Origin: Trogon surrucura | Lineage: Eukaryota > Chordata > Aves > Trogoniformes > Trogonidae | NCBI GenBank assembly: GCA_020746105.1 | Contig: CM036626.1 | Span: 10,992,001 to 11,056,000 of the forward strand | Direction: 5' to 3' | DNA length: 64,000 nucleotides | In this document: positions 33,961 through 46,610 of the stretch, piece after piece | How the letters are laid out: the number at the start of each line of letters is the position of its first letter | Numbering within the stretch: position 1 is the first letter of the stretch | Made by a program: the position numbers and the translations under genes | Notes under the pieces: generated by a model | Seen by the model: the letters and a program-made list of their open reading frames with translations, nothing else | What the model was told of the DNA's origin: nothing | Database searches by the model: none

Positions 33961-36544
33961 TATCTGCCAGTCCTTCCCATGCAAGCCCCAGCCACACCTA
34001 ATTCCAGTGCTAGCATTAGCAGGGAAGCTGGTTCCCTAGTTCCTGGTCCATTGCTTCTCTCTGCTCAGTACAGAATATCTGTTTGGAGCCCTCTAAATAA
34101 AGATGCTTCCTTGGGGTGCCCTCCTCTCAAAGCAAGACACAAATAAGCTAAGCTGCAAAGTCAATGGGTGTTTCTCTTCCTTTCAAGCAGGATGCCCAGG
34201 TTCATACAAAGAACATCCCCACCTTCCCTTTCCTTTTAGACAAGCTTTTTGAGATTGTTTTCCTGAGGAGGTCAATTATTGGGTTCAGAGGGTTTATCCC
34301 TGCTGAAGAGGGGACTGTTGACACCAATCCACCTTTCAACTCTTGACTTCTCCAGAGCAATTCCTCTCTGATCACAGATATTCACTTTTCTCAATACTTG
34401 GGAACTTGAACCCTTTAAGCCACCAGCTTAAAGGTTGTTCTCTGATTTTCTGCTTTCCAACCTGACCCTCAGCCACTTCAGCAGGATGAACCCCTCTGAG
34501 GAGTTCAAAGGGACTCTTATGAGGGAAGCAGGGTAGGCTGTGCCTCTATGCTGACCATATCTTACAACTCACACTCAGCTCAGAGACCTACCTGCAGCCT
34601 GTTCAAGAGTGAATTACTTTCAAGCATAATGCAACAGGGTAGAAGTAACCCTAGAAAAGCAAACAATCCTCTGCTGATTTAGTTGCCTGAGGAAGATCAC
34701 AGGAGGGCCAAAGCTGTGCAGAGGAGAGGGCTGCAGCACACGGAGGAGAGCAGGAGGTGCAGGTGGAGCATCCAGTTGTTGGTTGCACAATAAAACCCAT
34801 CCTCTGACTAACAGGCAGGAGGAAGGGATAAGGCAGCTGGCAGACAACTTTTACACCTCCCTGTTCCCAAAGGTGTTGAGCAGCTCTTGGCTCAGCCAAG
34901 AATATTTTCCATTTCTATTGCCAGCAATGTGCAGAACAATGGAGAACCATCCCTTGTTTTCTCCGTCTCTTTTGAAAAAAATAAAGAGTTTCTGTGGACA
35001 TATTAAATGGGTTGGATTCAGGCAGCACAAATTCCACCCAAGCTCCCATTATCTCATGTTTCTCACTGGCTGGCTCTAAGTCTGTAGAGGCACCTAGCCA
35101 AGAGAAAACAGGCACTATCCACATCAGGAGGGACAGGTACCTTCTGCAGTGAGACCTACATTCCTGACTATCCACCTTGTAGATCTACCAGAAGAAACCA
35201 TGGCTCCTGTACAGCCTGTACAGGTTCCCTTCCTAAGGACAGCATGATTCAGGGACAAGGGCAGCACCAAGCTGGCTCTGGATGTGGATTCAGGAGGCAG
35301 CTGGGGTCTGTGCTGAAGATCAGGCTCAGAGAGCACTGCAGAGCCACACAGACTGGGGTGGATACAGGATAGAGATGGAAAACAAGTTCAGCAGTGTAAC
35401 CAATTTGTACAAGGAGCAGCAATTCCCTAGAGAGGCAAGGGGCTGTGGTTGAAGAGATAGCAGGCAAGCATTCTCCCAAGGCTATTTATTCATCTTATTT
35501 CCAGACTAATACTCAGACCTTCATGCTTGCTGCCTTTCTGAAGTCAGCTCTATTAAAATCAGTGCTTGTGTGTATTGAAAAAGAAGAGGAGCAGAGTAGG
35601 GGGAGGGGAATGGTCATATATTTTTTTTGTGGGCCCACTTCATGTTTCACCTGTACCCACTGCCCTTACTGTTGCAATACTTCTCTCCAAAATCCTGCCA
35701 CACTAAGCTGTGCAAAGCCCTAAACACCATAGCCAATTCCCTCACAGGAAAACTACACCAGCTTCAGCAGAGGTGGTAGGTCTGAACAAATGGACATGCA
35801 CCATTCTTCTCTTTACCAGAGACAGCTGGCAAGTCAACTCCAGACATTTTAAAAGCCTGTTTGCAGATGCTGACAAGGGAGTTTTCAGTAAATGCTCTCC
35901 CACTTCAGGTCCTCTATGTTGGCGAGCTGCACACAAAAGCAATGTGGACCTAGGAAAAGTGTGGGTTCAGCAGAGACTTTAGAAGAATTTCTAGCCTTCT
36001 CCTCTGCTATGCCAACATGAGAGCAAACTTTTCCTTATCTCACTGTGCACAGCGTTACATGTGTACTGTGAAGTCACTCTCTTCAAACTTTTTAAGCAAT
36101 AATGGGCTGCAGCTGAAGAAGCCCGGTAAAATTTCCCCAAGTCTTTCTTTTAGGCCACATCTACATGGCTTAGAAGATGGGCCATTGGCTCGTTAACTTG
36201 TTACTAATGTGAGTTTCCACAAATAACTACAAATTCTACAAGTATTCTTATTTCAGAAACACCCATCCTGTTGCCCACTAAATAGTTCCACCTCTGGCTA
36301 CACAAAGGGTTGACAAGGTGCTCAGCGCAACGAAGGGCAGTGAAATCGCTGGTGGGGAAAGAGGACTGAGCCAACCAGTGTGTGCAAGGAGGAAATGAGA
36401 GACTCCGGGGAGGATCAGCAATGGAGTGGACACTTCTGGTAGGTGGTGGGAGCTGGGAATCGTTTTTGTTCACTGTTCTTTCTTCTCATTAGCTACAGGC
36501 TACACCCACATGAGAAAAATCAATAAATTAAACTGCATCAGGGA
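33961..36544. other. Noncoding, nothing recognised
   Basis: Frames are at most 98 codons and oppose one another (34620-35336). No repeats identified beyond a T8 run near 35621. Confidence 0.5.
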
Positions 36545-36640
36545 GATAGAAGACTTGGTAGCTCTGCCAGTCACTGGCTGGCTGTGTGACCCGAGGCACT
36601 CAGCCATAACAAATTTCTGCTTTCCTGTAAGGAAAGAAGG
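36545..36640 (+). mobile_element. MIR SINE core, plus strand
   Basis: GCTCTGCCAGTCACTGGCTGGCTGTGTGACCCGAGGCACTCAGCC matches the MIR core 'gctctgccacttactagctgtgtgaccttgggcaagtcactt' over about 45 bp, followed by TTTCTGCTTTCCTGTAAGG for 'cctcagtttcctcatctgtaaaatgg'. Among the clearest MIR matches in the window. Confidence 0.7.
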
Positions 36641-39600
36641 CAAAGGGAGGCATAAAGCATGTTGGGATCTGCAGATGAAAAACACTAGCAGATCAGAGCT
36701 GGACTTGGTCCTCTGATAATACATCAGGAATGATTATAGTTACTTCAAAGGTTGTCTGCGAACTAGTCAAAACCTCTAAGTTTCTGTTTGCCTCCTTTTT
36801 TGGCAGTTGTCCAAAATACCTTTCTTTTAGACATTGCTGTTTCCACCCAAGTAATTTTCTCTTTGTATGGCATTTTCTTGCATATGTTAAAAAAACCCCC
36901 ACACCATTAAAAAAAAGCCGTTGACACCTACCAAGCTCATTGGGAGAATTAGAAATTTCAGATACACTGCACAGATTTCTTGTCTCAAAGATAGCACAGT
37001 TATTAACAGCAGTAGGGTTATTATTGTTACTGGGAGCCTCTGATGCTACTTCTCTCCTGTTTCACCCAAAGCATCCTTAGACAACTTCAGGCTTCTTCTG
37101 CTCAGCTCTTCAAGGGCTCTGCTCTTCCTTTCCCCTCTCCTTGTCCTTCTCTCTTTTACAGTTTCAGGGCCAAAAGTCAAACTCAGACCCAAATTTTAGG
37201 TATTATAACAGCTGAGCTACAAGACATTACCACCAAAGGTTTGCACACTGAGACTTGTCTCAGAATTTTTCCCCCCCCTCAACGTGTGTGGATCTGTATC
37301 AGACCATACACTTACACCAAACGTCTGTCAAAACTTGAAGTCTACTCTCCAAAACCATGGGGAATGGGTTTGAGTCTGGTTTTAGGTTTGCACCCAAATC
37401 CACACACAGGCCTCAGTTGTCTCTGTCAATGAGAGTTATCATCCTATGGTGGACATCATACAGGCAAATTGGTGAGGCCCCTTACTAGGATTGAAGGGCA
37501 TTAATAAACTCTTACATCTCTACCGTATCTTCAGGGGGACCACGACACATAGGAAGCGAGAAGACTTGTTCCAAAAGGTAATACAGACAAAGCCTGTAGG
37601 AAAATATGTTGAAGATCTATGTTTGATCTTCAATAATATGTATAGAAGAGGACTCTGCTCCTAGCCGGACCCAGTTCTACTTTCATGAAATTCAGTTCAT
37701 TACAGCTTAAATATGAAGAACTATTGGAAGATCAAATTTTGCATATAATGCCCTAGTCTGACAGTAATGTATCTGCCATATAGTTAAAGCAAAAGGTTAA
37801 GAAAAAGCTCCAATTTCTATGTAACTATACAGATATAAAAATAATAATTTAGTGGGTTTGGACAAGGTATTTTTTCCTTTTCATTCACTTGGCTCTAAAG
37901 CAGCCTCAGCTTAAGAAATTAAATTTGACAGGCGATTAGTCCATAATGTGGTGCAATCACTTTTGGTATTTGAAGGAAAAATTGAAAACAGGCTAGATGT
38001 TTAACTTTGAAATGTCTGCTTCAGATGTGATGGGCAGGAGCTTCAGGTTTTTTGGCATCAAGAGCTAGGTGATTTGCAGAACAGGCTGATCTCATGCCCA
38101 CAGGCAAGATCGGTTAGGCAAGGCTAGCTGTGAATATACAGCAGTAACCAGTGTGTGTTTGCTTTTACCTGCTGGGAGGTTTATTGCTATTTCATTGTTT
38201 GGTAAGTGAACTCACATTCTTCAGAATACACTACAAAGTTCAAGTCTTCCACTTTTATTATTTTGCAGTGAGTTGTTCTTCTGCCTCAAATGCTTCTTTT
38301 ACAGCATGGAGTCTGAGATGTTTCTAACCACAATGATTCTATGGGCACATGATGAACTAGATCCTAAACTGTGGCTTATATCCCAAACTGCTCCATTACA
38401 AGTCTGAAGTTAGTATCTGAGCTTCTGTGTCTACAGATTAAAAACGGAAGTGGTGGAGGTTGTTATAAAATTATTTCAGGCTCACTTTCCAGACACCATG
38501 TTGCTTTTGAGTATTGCTCGACGGGTTGTGAAACGCCCTTGGTGCAGAATTGGCACCACAGGCTGCAGAGAGCCATCACCAGCACGTCCCACTCTTTTCT
38601 TTCTGTCCCTTTTTCTCATGGGCAAATAAATTTTGTGTTCTGTTTCTTGATGACTGTAATTCACAGCGAAACTCCTCAGCACCACAAGAATTTGTGAATG
38701 GGGAAATGTGGTTTTCTGCATATGATGAGGGAAAACAAGACATCTTCTGGCACAAGGACTGAACATGGTGCAGTGAAACATTCTCCTGCACCAAGGACTG
38801 TTTATGGGATAGGGGGACAAAGACACCGCAGAGCATCCAGCTCTTCCGCTGCACTCCTGGACTGTTTTTAGAGTGTCGGCCATGGATATTCACCCTCAGA
38901 CTAGGGGTTCATGGTTCAGATGTCAAATGAATCTTCTCAGACAAATCAAAGGTATAGCCAGGGATGTGGCCCACTTAGCTTCATGAAGCATGAGTTTGTC
39001 TGTGCAGCCAGTGCTCTCCAGGGCAAAAGCTTTCTGTGAAGTAACACAAAGCTGTTTTCAATGTAAAGTCATCCCTCAGTAGCACCTCTGGGGCAGTTTG
39101 TGTTAGGGAAGCATTAAATGGCATCCAGTGCATCTTATACCCTTCATCACATGGAAGAATTCCATGGACTTAGAGAGCTCAACAGTAACAACAGCCCTTA
39201 TCTTTTAAATTATTAGAGCCCATCTCTTCAGATAGGCCAACTAGAAACTGAACTGGGTCTTCTCAGAGTTTTCTAACACTTCTTTGACTAGAAAACACCC
39301 AGGAATTGAGACAAGAGCTTTTCACTGTGCTGAGACCAAATCCAGGTAGGAACAGCAGAGACTATTTAATTGCTTTCAGTTAAAAAATCCTCCCTCCCTA
39401 CTCTACTGTGTGTGCAACAGGCTAGAAGCAGCCTGTAGCCTCCTGTGCCCTCCTCAAGTCACCTCATTGCTGCGCATGGAAACATTCTCTATCCACAGCA
39501 TTAATTCCTCACTACACAGACAAGAGTATTTCATGTTTGGTATAAATTAACTTGGCAACAATCTGGATATAGTTAACAGTCTGGGATAAGTCAGGGTTTT

Positions 39601-42499
39601 TCCTTCCCTTGCCAGCTTTCACTAGTAAACACTGATAGCACCAAGGACCTTTCTTATGATTCATAGACAAACCCATTTTCTTTGCTCCTCAAACACCACT
39701 TCTGAGTCATTAAGTCATCTCAAGCAGTTGATGCAACAACAGTAAAGGAAAGATAAACATACCAATACTCACTACTGATGAAAAAATCCCCCTGTCCCCT
39801 CACGCTCAGCTCCCACTCAGGCACGAGATCATACCTTCAGTCTACTTGATGGCCACCTCTTCGGGGTGCAGAGGAAGCCCAGCTGCAGAGCAGGCAAGAA
39901 CACACACAGGATGCAAACTTGGAAGTACTCTTCTGCTGATTAGCTTCAAGAGGGATTAAACCTCAACCATAGTAAGGTGAGACAGTCAAAGCTCTGTTCT
40001 CCACAAGCTAGACCACACAAGCAAAGGTGCATCTACACATGGCACTACCACCTCACAAAGCTGGCAGGAACCAGACTGCTGCCCAGAGGCCTTATACTAC
40101 TTAAAGAGAGAGAAGGACAGGCAGAGTGGGCTCTGATTAGCCCTGGTTATAAACACCAGCTCCAAATTATCTATGTACCTCCTCCCATGGGGGAGGAGGC
40201 TCCTCACAAAGGCAGATATGGTTCACCTGTAGATCCCAAGGTGCCCACCCAACATCTTAGTCCCATCCACCTCAATGAGGAAGCATAATTAACCTCATTT
40301 GCCAGCTGGACCTGTCCTAAGGTGCCCTTGCAGGGGACATTGTACCTTGAGCAGATTGATGCTCCTATTAGACAGGTGGGAAGTGAGGTGACAGTCTGAT
40401 GAGCTTTTTAACTTTTACTGACTTCCTTACACCAATCTCTTAGCTATTTTAATTCCCCTTTGAAGGCAATAAAGGGAGAGCTTTTAGTTCACCAGGCTCA
40501 TCTGAAATGTCTCAGTGAAGTGACTGAAACTCTATCTTAATATTCTCTGTGACTGCTGGTTCTGGTGACTAGTTTCTGACTTTCATGGCTCTTGGGTTTC
40601 TTTCTTTTTAGTAAATGTGTGTGTGCTTCTCGGCTATTTTTTGTGTGCTTGTTTCTCTAGCACAACAGACAGACAGATGGCTGTGACTATTTTCCTAGGC
40701 CAAAGCATTCTTGGCTGGATTCCCCAGATGAGTAATGTGGTGATAACTTAGACGGTGTTTCCTTGTTACTCCAATGCTAAGCAGGAAGGGAAAATTAGAG
40801 GGATTTATGAAGGGGTAGAAGAAGGGGAAAGACAGATAATGACAAGGTTGGGGAAATATTAACAGCAAGGAAGGCTTTTGGCAGGGGGTTTCCTTGAGTA
40901 ACCTCAGCTGGGCTCAGCCTAGCTTCTAGGAATTTTTAAAACAATATGTGGGGGAGGGATAACAACTCAGCAGACAAACATGTCCAGACCGTTTTCTTTT
41001 TACAAATGCCATTAAAAATCGGGACTGCAAAAGCAGCTTAGAGACAACATTTCAAAGGGGGCTGCGGGTGGAGAGAAATTGCAAGGTAAACAGGACAGTT
41101 TCTATCTTCCCCCTACCTACAGACTGTGTGCAAGGAAAGATAACAGCAGCAGGAGAAAGCCAAGTCTGCCATGGAATTTAGCTCTTCTTTTTTCCCTTGT
41201 AACAAGGAGAGAGGGAGAGACTGTGTGTGCTTCTGAGGCGTCTCTGTCTGCTTTGAACCTTATCAACAGGGACTGTGCAATGCAGTTTCTCTTTCTCCCT
41301 CTCTTCTTCTAACTTTTGAAGCAAAACACTTACGTGCAAGGAATGTCGGAGCATCTGACAGCCAGGAAGATAGAGGAGAAAGCCAAGGAGTAGGGAGGAG
41401 GGGGCTATTGGTTCCCCTCCTCCTCTTTTTTTTTTTTAATTTTCTTTCCTTGTTTTCTTTTTTTGATTAAAGAAAGGAGGAAAGAAGAGAACAGTGTAGA
41501 GATGTCTTCCCCACCCCGCCCTTAACAAGTCTCAAGAGCATGGCCTTTGTTGAGTCAAGCAGATTGTTAAGGGAGAATGGCTGTCAATGGGATCTCAAAT
41601 ATGCAATTCTTTTTTTAGGAATAAAAGAAAGAGAAAAGGCCTCTTGTCACAGCTACTCGCTGTTTATGAAATGTTTTGCCTGTGAGACCTACAGGGATTC
41701 TGGGAGTGTGCTGAATCTGTTGATCTCTCACATTCCCTTTGGAAGGGATTGTTTGCCAGTACCTTTGCAAGTAGAGACAGTCTATATATACATCACTACT
41801 CACCGTTTTGCAGGTTTATAGACTCTATTAATAGGCATTTGTATAGGCTCCTTAATACGGCAGAAAGGTATAAATAAGCAAGGAAAGAGAGGCTAGGGTT
41901 TGCAGGGGAGCCATAGGATGGTGGGCACACTTGAAAGGCAGCCAGAAACAGGAGTTTAGCGTAGGAGCTGAGCTCTGCCGAAAATCTGCTCCAGCACTTC
42001 TATTAAAGAAAGGATTCTTGGTATCTTGCACCATGTTTTCATTGTGCCCTGGCAGGTTGAATGCGTTAGGCAGGGGTTCAAATCAAAATCCCAGACCTGG
42101 TATTGGAATAAACTTGGAGTGAGATCTGAGCTTTTACAGATGGTCCCTCTATATATAATGAGGTCAATCAAAACATCTGATCTCAATACCCTTGAACTTC
42201 TGGAGGGGAGCATGAATTTGTGCCCAGGAATACGGGATCATCTGGACTGCGCAGTGGTCTCTGCCAATTGCTTTTCTTTCCTGGCAGGCTCAATGGATCC
42301 CAGCTGTACTGCTGAATCTCCTTTAGAAGATGCTTTAGGTATAAACCTAAAGAAAAGGATCCTTTCTGGACAAGCCTCCTTTCCCCCAGGTGCTTTGTAA
42401 TTCATGCTCCCTTACAGGGGAGGAACTAACGATAAAACGAGTGGATGACTTGTTGAGCATCTCTTATTTTAATTACAAAGAAGGGGTGAGAAGCATTGT
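36641..42499. other. Noncoding, nothing recognised
   Basis: Nearly six kilobases without a recognised repeat family. There are AT-rich parts around 37600-38000, a T12 run at 41426-41437, and a polypurine piece around 41363-41403. The largest frames (133 codons at 38482-38883 minus, 129 codons at 37043-37432 plus) have no domain. A GGTTCAAATC word at 42074 resembles a Pol III B box but lacks a matching A box. Confidence 0.5.
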
Positions 42500-42560
42500 A
42501 AGGAAGCCCAGTTTCTACATCTGTAAAACTGGGCAGTGGGAAGCGCATCTCTTTTGAGTT
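42500..42560 (+). mobile_element. MIR-like remnant containing a perfect hairpin
   Basis: CCCAGTTTCTACATCTGTAAAACTGGGC follows the most conserved MIR stretch ('cctcagtttcctcatctgtaaaatgggg'). Within it, GCCCAGTTT (42506-42514) and AAACTGGGC (42526-42534) are exact reverse complements around an 11-nt loop. The rest of the element is not readable. Confidence 0.45.
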
Positions 42561-44512
42561 CAGCCAGGTTCAGGGTCATCAAAAATCCCAAACCCCTTCT
42601 TTTGTTCTCCTTCTAACCTGACAGCTCGTTCTGCACAGAAATTGCTACACAGTAATAATGAGGAAGGTGTATGAAGTCTCAGGGTTAAATGAGGATTGTG
42701 CCTGTGTCACTGAGGTGAAGTTGCTGGCACCAGTGGTCCTACAGGTCAGCTGCTACATGACAGGACTAAGCATCCAATCTAGTTTTTCAGCCACCTCCTG
42801 AAAGATGACAAAATCTACTACTGGGCTTGCATTGCTGTTATTAGAAACCTGCATGAATATAGAATAGATAAGACAAAGTAGGAGGAGTTTGGAAGATTAC
42901 TTTCACTAAAACAATGCAAGCCTGGAAGATTACAGTCCCCTTCAGTGACACAGCAGAGAAGGGAAGAGAAGTCTAAGATGGTGAGGGTGACATCAGCAGG
43001 TTAGCAGAGAAGATATGGACATGGCATGGGTCTTGAGGGTTTGAAGGTGAGTAGACGGGGAGCTTCAGAGCAAGGGAATGGGGAGGTTGCTGCAGGTAGT
43101 GCTTGCTACGGGTGTACAAAAGCAGGTGGCTTCCTTTTTCCACAGGAAGAAGTGAGAAAAGTGTTTTCAATCCTTCAGTGGGTACTAGGCTCCTGTTGGG
43201 TCATTTGGAATCTATTTATGGTATTGCTTATGCTGCATCACAGCTTTCAGTCAATCTGTGTCCCCAAATGCTGTTCACAGGAAAAAATGGAATTCAAGCG
43301 CAGAGGGTTTTTGGAGTGACGAAGTGGGACGGCATGGACTGTGTGCTCTGCTCAGCTGCGAGACAGCTAGAAACGGAGGGAGGCAGGAATCGAGGAGGGG
43401 AAGGACTCGATCTAATGAAGGTGTGTGAGGAGACCGGTTGTTAGGCCAAGATGGAGTGGGAACAATGTCAGCTCAAGTCCCAGCCAGAAGCTCATTTCAG
43501 TCCAGGTTTCAAGAGGACCCCATTTCTCCATTCAGCTCTTTCAGCTGGCTCTGCTGCCCTGTGCAGATCTCCAACTGCTGCTGTTTCCTTCAGCTGTTCA
43601 TACACATGCATCTGGACTTGGCCTTTGCTGTTAATGATTTGCAGTTGCACAGATGGCTCCTGCTCAAACTGGTACTAATTGGGCTGGTGCCTTGCTCAGC
43701 TCTTGTCCCAGCACCCCCCATGCTGCATACACTGCCTTGAGGCACACAACTTTTCACTGCATCGAAAACGTCCTCCTCAGAGCAGCAGCCATCAGAAAGC
43801 CAGTGCAATCTGACGTCCGTGCTTGCTCAGTCATTTCTGGAAGGCTTGCTGCTCCAGCCAGCAAAAAACGCTTTTTGAGAGCAGGACAGCCTGTGCTCTT
43901 CAAGTGTGCAGGTGGCAGAGGAGCAGAGGAGGCTGCAGCAGCCTCTCCGTGATCATTAGCAGGATCACCTCTCTCTCTCCAGAGCCTGCCTCTCCCCAGC
44001 TGTGAAAGAAGGAAGGATGAAATCCTCTCCCCATTGAGCCCAGACTTCACATTTCACTCTGCTTACTGGGATAATTTTTTCTTGCAGGAGGTGTCTAGCA
44101 AAAAAAAACCCCAAACCTCTGAGATATGAACACCAGGATGGCGAATCAATAGACTTGAGTAAAACAGGTGCCAGAAATATCTTTCAAAGAAGAAAATGGG
44201 TAGCAAGTCACCTACAGATAAATTTGGGATGGCATTTAGGAAGGTTCTGATCATTAGATCCACCATGCTCCTTTTCAAAAGATACAGCGAGGCCAAGGTT
44301 TTACAAAGGTGTTGAAGGACCTGGTGCTTGCAGTAACAGGGTCTGTGGCTTGATAGGTCAGGAAGTTCTCTCCAGTTAAAACCTCGGAAAACTAACAGAG
44401 TGTTAGAAAAGTCCAAGAATATTTTACTGGGATTGTCTTTAGATCATGTGAAATCCAGATAGGCTTGGCATCCACCACACCTTGCGGGGCTTTCCACAGG
44501 GAGCCTCCACAG
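42561..44512. other. Noncoding, nothing recognised
   Basis: Overlapping frames of up to 113 codons cluster at 43026-44050 in several phases and on both strands. No domain is recognisable, and mutual overlap argues for chance. Confidence 0.5.
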
Positions 44513-44539
44513 AACCGCAGCTGGGTAAACGCTGCGGTT
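44513..44539. repeat. Inverted repeat, 8-bp arms
   Basis: AACCGCAG and CTGCGGTT are exact reverse complements separated by 11 nt. AACCGCA/TGCGGTT is also the RUNX-type core word, so two inverted RUNX-like sites are present. Confidence 0.75.
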
Positions 44540-46503
44540 TAGCATCACGCTGCTCCGAGGTCTGGCTGTGAGCCAGGCTGGCTTTTACCTGGACATAGGT
44601 TGGATGTGCACCAAACCGTGTCCATTTAGGTGCACTTGGTACGTTTGCTAGCCCAGCATCTGTGTCCTGAAGTCAGTATACTTGAAATAGAAGACTTTTT
44701 AAGCCAGACATACTGTGTATTGTAAATTCAGCAGCACACCAGGTGCGTCTAGGCAGGATGCATCTGTTAAGTGGTTTTAAAAGATTACTAGGTTTTGCAC
44801 ACTCAAAACCCCATGTGTTCTTTTGCATTTACTTTTCCCAGTAAGCCAAGTGTAAACAGAAATAATGCTCGGGATCTTCTAATTGTTGTAACACAAAATA
44901 ATCTATGTGCAAAAGTAACATTTGTGAGAGATTGTCTCAGGAAGTGAAAGGAAAAGTACACAATAACCCCCAAAATTATTTGACTCTAGGAGAGGAATTG
45001 AAACACTAAATTAATTCGGCATCAGGCACTTCAGAATGGTTATGGATCTAAAAAAATAAAATAGGGTAAAATTTCTGGAGGACCAATAGAGACCAAACAC
45101 ATGAGATTCAGTGTTTTCCAGGACTGTGCGTAACCTAGCTAATATTTACTTTGCTAGCAGTCATGTGTGAAAACAGATATTTTCACAAGTATTTCTGAAT
45201 TTGATCCCAGCTGATACTTTGGCATTTGTGGTGAAAAAACATTGTTTACAAAAAAAAATGTCCCCAGGACTGCACCAGGGAGAGAAGTTTTTGTCTGCAG
45301 CAAGTGTTGAAAGAAGGTACAGAAGCAAACACCAGGGATACTATTCACTATGCAAACAAGCTTCCCTCCCAACACCTTTGAAAGATGTAGGAGAAGTAAC
45401 ACGCGGCAACAAGACTCATAACAATACTGCTTACTGCAGTGCTTTTCATTGGGAAAATAAAATGAACACGTTAAACATTTGTTTTGCTCTTTATATCAAA
45501 TTACCTGTTGCAACTTCACTGTTCTAAGCTGCACCAAAGACAAAAGCTTTATACAGTGCAAAATGTGGAGCATCTGCCATAATCAAATGGTCTCTTACTT
45601 GCTCATGAACTTTGGGGTGAGAGTTGGGCAAGGCAATGAGAAGAGACTGCCAGAGGAGGGGACCAGGGCACAACTACAGCGACAGAGACATGAGAAGGCT
45701 GGAGAGGGGCTTAGCTCTGAGTGCTGCTGTGAAATATCCTACCCTTTCTACTCCTCTGCTCTGTCCAAAATAGATAACAAGAAACAGAGCAGTCCTACTG
45801 AATGGGTCAAATGAGCTTTTGAGTTCTCCCTGTCCCCTGAATCAATGAACTTGCCATGTGGGTAATTAGTGTGCCAGTCTCATCCCGGTAGCGCTGCCTT
45901 TGGAGCGTGGCATATTCAAAGAGGTCACTGGCTCATTCTTTCCCCTATCCTGCCTTTACCCTTTTTTTGTGTCCCTATTCTTCTGGGTTTTTAATGATGC
46001 TTTCCTCCAGCACAAATTGACTCTGGCGGTAATTTGTCATGTCACCTTCAGTAAAATTTTGAACAAAATTGCAGAAGATTCATGGGGGAGCAGAAGCACC
46101 ACATCTTCTAGGCATTTCAGAAGGTAAAGTATAAATCAAAAAGCCCAGGGACCTGTTTGCAGGGAGACAAGTTAAAAAATACACAAACCATTCTGAGTAA
46201 AGTTAGACTGTCTCTGATCCTGAACTGACAAGTCTGGGATTTTATTTTTAATTGCTCAGTGACATATCATCTTTATGTCAGGGTGAATACAGTCAATAAA
46301 ACAGATTTGAGAGAGACCCAGCCCACAAGCTCCCCGTCTCCTCTTCCTCACTTATAAGTCAGGGTGAAAGTTAAACCCCAAGGGACATGGGTAAAAGGCT
46401 TAATGTTGAGGCAGAAGGGCTTGGGGTCAGGACCTGATGTTATAACTGCTGAAAGGGGCTGGTCCTTCTTGACCTTGGTGGAAATTACCTCTCTCAGATG
46501 GTT
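44540..46503. other. Noncoding, nothing recognised
   Basis: AT-rich through 44700-45260. The longest frames (108-111 codons, 45201-45814) have no domain. Confidence 0.5.
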
Positions 46504-46610
46504 TTGGCGTCGTGGTTAAGGGTCTGGAGTGAATTTGAGTAAATTCATGTTCAAGTCTCAGCTCTCGTGCAAGACTCTTTTGTGGGAATGATTCACCTGC
46601 TTTGCCTTGA
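46504..46610 (+). mobile_element. MIR-like SINE 5' part
   Basis: CGTGGTTAAGGGTCTGGAGTGAATTTGAG...TGTTCAAGTCTCAGCTCTCGTGCAAGACT parallels the MIR start ('tagtggttaagagcacgggctctggagccagactgcctgggttcaaatcccagctctgccactt'). The spacing from the GTGGTTAAG block to the GTTCAAGTCTCAGCTCT block is appropriate. The tRNA-like promoter boxes are too degenerate for a working tRNA gene. Confidence 0.5.

Noticed and set aside
38310..38345. CTAACCACAATGATTCTATGGG resembling a CR1 tail
   Set aside because: Only about 20 bp fit, and no CR1 3'UTR could be read upstream.
42070..42090. Isolated Pol III B-box-like GGTTCAAATC
   Set aside because: No A box at the right distance and no cloverleaf.
46504..46580. 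tRNA-like GTGGTTAAGG ... GTTCAAGTC arrangement
   Set aside because: No acceptor stem pairing or clean anticodon arm. The downstream sequence continues as a MIR-like SINE, so it is a tRNA-derived SINE head.
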